Positions 1-4,503 of a DNA stretch of 5,464 nt are shown here, piece after piece. Each line of letters starts with the position of its first letter. Position 1 is the first letter of the stretch. Below the pieces are notes generated by a model. It was not told the origin of the DNA, ran no database searches, and saw nothing but the letters and a program-made list of their open reading frames with translations. The position numbers were made by a program, and so were the translations under genes. This DNA is from Nitrospira sp. (GTDB taxonomy: Bacteria > Nitrospirota > Nitrospiria > Nitrospirales > Nitrospiraceae), in assembly GCA_025361385.1 (NCBI GenBank), contig JANYAJ010000248.1, positions 1 through 5,464 of the forward strand, written 5' to 3'.

Positions 1-217
1 CCGCCCCGTACTCGCGCGCGATTCGCGCAATCTCCGGATGGTCCGTCGAGACGATCACACGATCGAGCAACCGGCTCTCGACCGCGGCCTCCACCATGTA
101 AGAAATCAGTGGCCGCCCGGCGAGCATCTTGATGTTCTTCAACGGAATGCGTTTTGAGCCACCGCGCGCATGGATGACACCGATCACTCCCTGTGATTCG
201 CTAGATCGTCGTTTCAT
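1..217 (-). CDS. CMP-sugar synthetase (acylneuraminate cytidylyltransferase-like), 3' end cut off by window
   Basis: Only the first 72 codons are present; the gene continues past the left edge. The protein is expected to transfer CMP from CTP to a 2-keto acid sugar (sialic, pseudaminic or legionaminic type, possibly Kdo-like) in the cytoplasm, giving the donor for a glycosyltransferase. The diagnostic N-terminal nucleotide-binding loop is visible: a beta-strand VIGVIHARGGSKRIPLKN (residues 11-28) followed by IKMLAGRPLISYMVEAA and then VIVSTDHPEIA (residues 54-64). The Arg in GGSKRIP resembles PseF-type enzymes more than classical NeuA, which often has Gly there; this is a weak hint towards a pseudaminate- or legionaminate-like substrate. 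The ATG at 217 lies 4 nt after the aminotransferase stop and has an AAGGAG Shine-Dalgarno 7 nt upstream, so it is the last visible gene of a tight operon. The family call is firm; the substrate is unknown. Confidence 0.9.
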   Translation of the reverse strand, partial: MKRRSSESQGVIGVIHARGGSKRIPLKNIKMLAGRPLISYMVEAAVESRLLDRVIVSTDHPEIARIAREYGA

Positions 218-221
218 GACT

Positions 222-1514
222 CTACTCCTTCAGTTCGGGGATGGATTCGACCACTTTCTCAAACGCATGGATGATATCGTCCATGTCCGCAGTCGTCGCG
301 GGCGGACGAACGACGAAGGTCCAGAGCGCCGATTGGGCACAGAGGTCTTCGGCGACGGGACAGAGCCCCTTGGCATACGACACGGTCCCTTGGTAGAGAT
401 GGCAGGTAAAGGGGCAGCCCTGTTTGCCATAGGCCATCCGCTCTTGGAACAACGGATTATGATAGAGCGGCCTGGGATAACCGGTCCCTGCAGGAATACC
501 TTCGGCCACGAGCGCCTGGATAAATCGCTGCCGGGGAATGCCGATCTGCTTCTCATCGTAGGTCATGCCGAATACGTGATAGACGTGATGGGCCTGTGAC
601 GGTTCGACCGGATATCGGAGGCCCGGCACAGACGGAAGCCGATCGAGCAGATAACGGGCCAACATCCGCCGATGGTCGTTCAGGCCATCCAGCTTCTTTA
701 ATTGAACTAGCCCGATCGCCGCCTCGATTTCAGTCATCCGATAATTCCAACCGATCGTCTGCGCCAGATATTTGCGGGCCTCCCCGGCAATCACGGTCTC
801 TCCATGGTTCCGCACCATGCGCGACTGTTCGGCCAATTCAGGATCGTTCGTGATGAGCATTCCACCTTCGCCAGTCATCATGTTCTTGCTTTCCTGAAAG
901 CTGAACACGGCGCAATCCCCCATGGTACCGACCAGGCGGCCCTTGTACTTCGCCCCGGGCGCCTGTGCACAATCCTCGATCACTTTCAGCTTGTGCTTGC
1001 GCGCGATCGCTATGATCTGGTCCATCTCCGCCGGATGGCCGAGCAGATGCACGGGAATGACGGCTTTCGTGCGCGGCGTGATCGCCGCTTCGAACGAGCG
1101 GGGGTCCAGACAAAACGTGACCGGATCGACATCGGCAAACACGGGAATGGCATTGTGGTGCAACACCGCAGTCGCGGTAGCCGTAAACGTATAGGGCGGC
1201 ACGATGACTTCATCGCCGGGACCGGCCCCACAGGCCGCGACGGCGGCATGCAGACCGGATGTCGCCGAGTTGAAGGCGACGCCAAAGGTCATGGCATGAT
1301 AGGCCGCGAAGGCCGCCTCGAAGGCTTGTACCCGTTCACCGCCTAAGAACCCCTGCCGGCTGGCAGAGAAGCTCGACAGGTGTCCTGAATCCATGACCTC
1401 CATCACCGCTTTTTTTTCCTCATCCCCGATGGTGGGATATGGAGGAAAGGGCTTGCTGCGGACCGGCGTCCCTCCCAGGAGCGCTAACTTGGTGGCGGTT
1501 GCTGTACTCTTCAC
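222..1514 (-). CDS. DegT/DnrJ/EryC1/StrS-family PLP-dependent sugar aminotransferase
   Basis: This 430-residue protein is a full-length member of the DegT/DnrJ/EryC1/StrS family. These enzymes transfer an amino group, usually from glutamate or glutamine, to a keto sugar or keto cyclitol. The N-terminus (LALLGGTPVRSKPFPPYP, residues 10-27) matches the longer forms of the family, which include cyclitol and AHBA-type aminotransferases. Further landmarks are GDEVIVPPYTFTATATAVL (100-118), an aspartate expected to contact the pyridine nitrogen in IEDCAQAPGA (D181, with Q184), and the Schiff-base lysine K210 in FSFQESKNMMTGEGG. The C-terminal half contains GWNYRMTEIEAAIG and YHVFGMTY, typical of the small domain. 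No membrane segment or signal peptide is seen. Translation starts at GTG 1514, supported by a near-perfect AAGGAGG 8 nt upstream. It lies 13 nt after the dehydrogenase, which probably supplies its keto substrate. Family certain; substrate unknown. Confidence 0.95.
   Translation of the reverse strand: MKSTATATKLALLGGTPVRSKPFPPYPTIGDEEKKAVMEVMDSGHLSSFSASRQGFLGGERVQAFEAAFAAYHAMTFGVAFNSATSGLHAAVAACGAGPGDEVIVPPYTFTATATAVLHHNAIPVFADVDPVTFCLDPRSFEAAITPRTKAVIPVHLLGHPAEMDQIIAIARKHKLKVIEDCAQAPGAKYKGRLVGTMGDCAVFSFQESKNMMTGEGGMLITNDPELAEQSRMVRNHGETVIAGEARKYLAQTIGWNYRMTEIEAAIGLVQLKKLDGLNDHRRMLARYLLDRLPSVPGLRYPVEPSQAHHVYHVFGMTYDEKQIGIPRQRFIQALVAEGIPAGTGYPRPLYHNPLFQERMAYGKQGCPFTCHLYQGTVSYAKGLCPVAEDLCAQSALWTFVVRPPATTADMDDIIHAFEKVVESIPELKE
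225..230 (-). promoter_or_regulatory. Shine-Dalgarno of the cytidylyltransferase, inside the end of the aminotransferase gene
   Basis: AAGGAG on the minus strand, made by the last two sense codons of the upstream gene and followed directly by its TAG stop. The spacer to the ATG at 217 is 7 nt. It fixes the start and suggests translational coupling, because ribosomes ending the aminotransferase pass over it. Confidence 0.8.
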
Positions 1515-1522
1515 GTGTTTCT

Positions 1523-1529
1523 CCTCCTT
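1523..1529 (-). promoter_or_regulatory. Strong Shine-Dalgarno of the aminotransferase, overlapping the upstream stop codon
   Basis: AAGGAGG on the minus strand, with an 8-nt spacer to a GTG start at 1514. The TAA stop of the dehydrogenase shares its last two bases with the motif. This decides the GTG start, since no ATG fits as well. Confidence 0.85.
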
Positions 1530-2610
1530 AGGTTCGACAGGCCGATACTGAGCTCACCAGAGGCAACTCCACGCGGCTGTTTCCATGTGCCACCGATTCG
1601 CGGAGCGCGCAGGCAATATCCACCGCCGCAAGGCCGTCCAGCCCGCTGCATGCCGGTCGTTGCCCATTGCCGATACAGTCGATGACATCGCGCATCGCGG
1701 TCACAAGCCGGCTCGCGAAAGGTTGGGTCTCCTGGCTAACCAGCCCGATCTCGTCGTCCTTCGCAAGCTCTCGATAACCGGAATATCGAGGACTCTCCTT
1801 GAATCGGCAGAGATCCATCGCCGCTCCGTCTCCGGACAGGCGCAGTCGGCCGGCGCTGCCGACGAGATCCAGTTCAAATACATGGTTGGTCCGGTCCCAG
1901 CCGGAAATGATGGAGCCAGTGGCGCCGGAGCAAAACTGTAGTTGTCCGGACAGACTCCCCTCTTCGTCCAGCGCAATCGCCGCGTTCGGCGACTGGCCAC
2001 AGACCCACTGGACGTCCCCACCGAAAAACCGCATGAGATCGAAGAGGTGTGTGCCCATCGTGAAGACTTTTCCGGGGTAGTGGCCGACAATCGCTTCAAG
2101 GCGACCGATCGCGCCATCCTGAATCAGCTGTTTCGCTTGCACGTAGATCGGCTCCCAACGCCTCGTATGGTTGACGGCCAACAAGACCCCGGCGGATTGG
2201 CAGACCTCGACCATCTCTGCAGCCTGTTCCGGCGTCGCCGCCAAGGGCTTTTCACAAAAGACCGCGCGAACACCGGCATGCACCGCCGCGAGGACCATTG
2301 CATGATGCAGCGCAGTCGGCGTACAGACACTCACAACATCCAACCGTTCGGCGTCCAACATCTCGCGATAATCGGAATAGGCCTTGGCGGTCTCGCTCCT
2401 GATCTGAAAGCTGTTTCGACGTCCGGCATCCGAGTCCGCTCCTGCCGCCAGCAACACATCGGGCAGCGCCAAATAGGCTCCCGTATGGGTCCAGATCTCC
2501 TTGCGCTTGGGGTCCAGATCGAACAGATTGCCGATCTGGCCCAACCCGATAACCCCTGCCCGGTAGGACTGTGGCGCACAATGTGTGAGGAGCCTGTTAG
2601 AGCGTGACAA
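1528..2610 (-). CDS. Gfo/Idh/MocA-family NAD(P)-dependent oxidoreductase
   Basis: A 360-residue enzyme of usual family length that oxidises or reduces a sugar or cyclitol hydroxyl with NAD(P) in the cytoplasm. The N-terminal Rossmann fold opens with AGVIGLGQIG (residues 18-27). The CTPTALHH segment leads to the EKP motif (E120-K121-P122), whose lysine is the usual catalytic residue, followed by VNHTRRWEP. The C-terminal substrate domain has GTHLFDLMRFFGG with H188 and D191 at the expected active-site place. After the glycine loop there is a longer stretch than usual (NLFDLDPKRKEIWTHTGAY) before the second Rossmann strand. The start is taken as TTG 2610: the reading frame stays open to an ATG at 2709, but that would overlap the regulator gene by 113 nt and add unrelated sequence, whereas TTG gives a 14-nt overlap and an AAGGGA ribosome site. 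With the next gene it forms a likely oxidation-then-amination pair. Substrate unknown. Confidence 0.92.
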   Translation of the reverse strand: MSRSNRLLTHCAPQSYRAGVIGLGQIGNLFDLDPKRKEIWTHTGAYLALPDVLLAAGADSDAGRRNSFQIRSETAKAYSDYREMLDAERLDVVSVCTPTALHHAMVLAAVHAGVRAVFCEKPLAATPEQAAEMVEVCQSAGVLLAVNHTRRWEPIYVQAKQLIQDGAIGRLEAIVGHYPGKVFTMGTHLFDLMRFFGGDVQWVCGQSPNAAIALDEEGSLSGQLQFCSGATGSIISGWDRTNHVFELDLVGSAGRLRLSGDGAAMDLCRFKESPRYSGYRELAKDDEIGLVSQETQPFASRLVTAMRDVIDCIGNGQRPACSGLDGLAAVDIACALRESVAHGNSRVELPLVSSVSACRT

Positions 2611-3208
2611 CGGCGATCCCTTTCTTCGAAAGATGACGAAGCTGCCAATGGATGGCGTCCGTCTGGCCGGATGACGCAATGAGCACCGCGTCCGGGCGGC
2701 ATGATTCAATGGTGTCGGGTGGGCATACGGTCAGATCGCCGAATCGTTGCTGATGTTTGGCCACATCGTTATCCACCCAGCCGACGATGCGCATGGGCGT
2801 GGATTTCACGGCGCTATAGATCAACTCGCCTGTCTCCGCAGCCCCGAAGACCACGACCTCCTGGATACCTTCTTTCCACAGTTGATGGAGTCGCTTCTCG
2901 ACTTCGGTCTTGGCGATCGAATACATGCGGGCAATCTCACTCGCATACTCCCGCATCAACGTCGCTAAACGTGTGCGGCCGGTAGCCGTCACGAGGTATC
3001 GCATGCTTCGATTCGTCTCACCGCTCGTCATGACATAGCCATGGTCCACTAAGGCCTGTACGTAGTTGTGCGCCATGGCACTACTGACGCCAATTTGTCT
3101 GCCCAGTTCCTGCTGGCTGATCTGCTCGGTTTCCACCAATGACCACAAGGCCAACAGTTCTCGCCTCGCAGGGGTCGGTCTGTAAAAGCTCTCTACGGTT
3201 TTTGCCAA
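2597..3208 (-). CDS. Winged-helix transcriptional regulator fused to a Rossmann-like (sugar-nucleotide type) domain
   Basis: A 203-residue protein with two parts. Residues about 13-85 form a winged helix: LLALWSLVETEQISQQELGR, then a recognition helix around VSSAMAHNYVQALVDHGYV, then a wing ending in YLVTATGRTRL. The pattern resembles EPS-associated MarR-type regulators, known from exopolysaccharide loci. Residues about 86-112 look like one long charged helix. Residues 116-203 look like a Rossmann-type fold: VVVFGAAETGELIYSA, then MRIVGWVDND, PDAVLIASSG and a final strand GIAVVTL. This resembles the N-terminal domains of PglD-type acetyltransferases and of FlaA1/CapD-type dehydratases, which bind nucleotides or sugar nucleotides. 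I infer an operon regulator that senses a pathway intermediate or dinucleotide. The start is TTG 3208 with only a weak ribosome site; an in-frame stop lies 33 nt upstream, so little extension is possible. It overlaps the oxidoreductase by 14 nt. Confidence 0.8.
   Translation of the reverse strand: MAKTVESFYRPTPARRELLALWSLVETEQISQQELGRQIGVSSAMAHNYVQALVDHGYVMTSGETNRSMRYLVTATGRTRLATLMREYASEIARMYSIAKTEVEKRLHQLWKEGIQEVVVFGAAETGELIYSAVKSTPMRIVGWVDNDVAKHQQRFGDLTVCPPDTIESCRPDAVLIASSGQTDAIHWQLRHLSKKGIAVVTL
2617..2622 (-). promoter_or_regulatory. Probable ribosome binding site for the TTG start of the oxidoreductase
   Basis: AAGGGA on the minus strand, 6 nt before TTG 2610 and inside the 3' end of the regulator gene. 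It is an imperfect match to the consensus but supports the short start over the open frame reaching to 2709. Confidence 0.5.
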
Positions 3209-3298
3209 CGTGCACCATTCATACAGTGAGTGATTACTCTATCGACAAGCTGGATCAAAACTTGAGCACCTCGCCTAACCGTGGCCGTTACCGCTTAA
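3209..3298 (-). promoter_or_regulatory. Leader and presumed promoter region of the regulator-led operon
   Basis: Ninety bases separate the regulator start from the palindromic repeat, so the operon promoter most likely lies here or is supplied from farther upstream. On the minus strand a poor candidate is TTGTCG, 17 nt, TGTATG, ending very close to the TTG start; I do not regard it as established. A 15-bp imperfect palindrome at 3276-3290 (TAAC and GTTA arms) could be an operator. No strong Shine-Dalgarno precedes the TTG, so translation is probably weak. Confidence 0.3.
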
Positions 3299-3424
3299 CA
3301 GGATGCTGAAAAAGTCCGCCAGCGGCGTGCTCGCCTCGAACGCATCCTCAACGTAGCCCTGAGGTTACGCCTCCGGTGCATTCGTCGGCTGCGGCCTTGC
3401 TGGACAGCCTTTTTGAGCATCCTG
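3299..3424. repeat. 126-bp imperfect palindromic intergenic repeat, possible bidirectional terminator or MITE-like element
   Basis: The outer arms CAGGATGCTGAAAAAG (3299-3314) and CTTTTTGAGCATCCTG (3409-3424) are inverted copies with one mismatch in 16. Inside them CCAGC (3319-3323) pairs with GCTGG (3399-3403), and at the centre CGTAGCC (3352-3358) pairs with GGTTACG (3363-3369) around a CTGA loop. All three stems share nearly the same midpoint, so the whole element can fold as one interrupted hairpin on either strand. On each strand the inner stem is followed by a run of five T, as in a terminator. It sits between two same-direction operons, where it could end transcription of the HD-GYP/PilZ pair. 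I recall closely similar palindromes in many intergenic places in Nitrospira genomes, but copy number cannot be tested here. No target-site duplication or coding capacity is evident. Confidence 0.75.
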
Positions 3425-3756
3425 GCACACGACTCTTGGACCACACATCCAGACCATCGATGCTCTCGCGGACACAATCCTGTTCCCGCAACCTGCCAGA
3501 GACATGGACGAGGAATTCAATTCGCGTGCCGCAGGACATATCCTAGGAGTGCCTGGATATTGCGGGCTTTTGCTCGAAATGGCCGACGCGCAGTCTCTCG
3601 CGCTAGGCAATAGTTACCGGTGGGGTGGCAAGATGATTCCAGGATGGGATTAGAGGCACAGGGGGAAAATGACAAATCCGTCAAATCTGACGTATGGGGC
3701 CACCGCGCATGACGCAGGGCCTATCGGGCACCGTCTATAATCTAATTGCACTCTGG
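3425..3756. other. Intergenic stretch with no supported gene
   Basis: About 330 bases between the palindromic repeat and the end of the PilZ gene. Short open frames on both strands give low-complexity, Arg/Ser/Pro-rich translations with no recognisable motif or ribosome site. No tRNA-like or strong terminator structure was found. The only local structure noted is the alternating TGAC/GTCA motif near 3670-3692. Confidence 0.6.
3670..3692. repeat. Alternating TGAC/GTCA short repeats, possible binding site or weak hairpin
   Basis: The plus strand reads TGAC-AAATCC-GTCA-AATC-TGACG. The first and second units form one small inverted repeat, and CGTCA (3679-3683) with TGACG (3688-3692) forms a second, perfect 5-bp one. 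TGACAAATC and CGTCAAATC also form a tandem 9-nt near-repeat. On the minus strand the TGAC/GTCA stem is followed by TTTT, so it might act as a weak terminator about 65 nt downstream of the PilZ gene. A protein-binding site is the alternative. Function unproven. Confidence 0.3.
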
Positions 3757-4503
3757 TTAAGGCGATTCAAAAGATACCGGACCAGGCGCCACGCCGAGCA
3801 GATGATCCTTTTGCAGCACCGCATACTCGATGGCTTTCTGCACCGTTCCTCCCCATCCGCGATACTCGATGCATTCCTTCCCGTCGAAACGAAACTCGAT
3901 ACCGATGGACTTGGTGGTCCCCTGTTCAGTCACATTTTTAATCACGCCACTGAGATCGCTCACATGTCCGATGCCGATCAACTCGAACTCCAACTTGACG
4001 CTGGAACCCTGCTGCAAGTTGGGATGCGGCTGCTGAAAGACCACTCGACAGCCGGACACACTGAGGTCCTGTACGAGGCCGCCCATCGTCGGGTTCCCGG
4101 TTGAATCGGCATAAACCATTCCCCCGCCATCGACACGTATCAGAAGCAACGGCTCGTTGCTGGGTACGCGCACAGACTTACGAAGGTGGATCTCCTCCAC
4201 GGTTTGAGGGAACGCAAGATACAGGAGAGGGACCGGAGAGGTCTGGGTGGTGCGAACTTCGCTTTCGTAGCCGATGAGCTTGCCGTCGACGAGATACCGC
4301 ACGAGACAGCTGGTGCCCGCTTCGCAGGGAACGGCTTGCCCGAAATGAAACGGCCATTCGCAAATCAGCCAGGCCCGCTCTTTCCAGCCCAGCAATGTGG
4401 ATCCGCAGTTGACTTTTCCCTGGCCGGATCCGATCACCAGCTGGAGGGGTAATCCGACCATGAGAATCGACGAACGTGAGGGGGCATACTCCGGTTCCGT
4501 CAT
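3757..4503 (-). CDS. YcgR-like PilZ-domain protein, predicted cyclic-di-GMP effector
   Basis: A 248-residue soluble protein of YcgR-like design. Residues about 15-105 look like the YcgR N-terminal beta domain (VGLPLQLVIGSG, then WLICEWPF and CLVRYLVDGKLIGYESEV). Residues about 106-230 form a PilZ domain with both cyclic-di-GMP-binding motifs intact: RKSVRVP giving RxxxR (R108, R112) and DLSVSG giving [D/N]xSxxG (D146, S148, G151). No membrane segments are seen. In related proteins such as YcgR, binding of cyclic-di-GMP alters flagellar motor function; others act on pili or polysaccharide export, so the partner here is open. Its ATG overlaps the HD-GYP stop as ATGA, with an AAGGA ribosome site 6 nt upstream, which points to coupled translation with the enzyme that removes its ligand. 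No clear strong terminator follows directly. Confidence 0.88.
   Translation of the reverse strand: MTEPEYAPSRSSILMVGLPLQLVIGSGQGKVNCGSTLLGWKERAWLICEWPFHFGQAVPCEAGTSCLVRYLVDGKLIGYESEVRTTQTSPVPLLYLAFPQTVEEIHLRKSVRVPSNEPLLLIRVDGGGMVYADSTGNPTMGGLVQDLSVSGCRVVFQQPHPNLQQGSSVKLEFELIGIGHVSDLSGVIKNVTEQGTTKSIGIEFRFDGKECIEYRGWGGTVQKAIEYAVLQKDHLLGVAPGPVSFESP

Noticed and set aside
804..1346. 180-codon open frame on the plus strand
   Set aside because: Antisense to the aminotransferase, whose frame carries clear catalytic motifs; no plausible ribosome site or family match.
1942..2607. 221-codon open frame on the plus strand
   Set aside because: It lies entirely antisense to the oxidoreductase, shows no domain and has Arg/His-rich composition typical of a shadow frame in GC-rich DNA.
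2611..2709. N-terminal extension of the oxidoreductase to ATG 2709
   Set aside because: It would overlap the regulator gene by 113 nt and adds sequence unlike the family, which normally begins shortly before the Rossmann glycine loop.
3193..3222. Nine-codon minus-strand mini-ORF (MNGARWQKP) overlapping the regulator's TTG start
   Set aside because: Too short to judge, no ribosome site, and no attenuator-like structure around it; it may be chance.
3295..3613. Several short open frames across the palindromic repeat and its flank
   Set aside because: They run through the hairpin, differ between frames, and give no recognisable protein; explained by the repeat's GC-rich sequence.
3736..3741. 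Perfect TATAAT on the plus strand
   Set aside because: No acceptable -35 box 16-18 nt upstream and no plus-strand gene downstream, which would run antisense into the PilZ gene.
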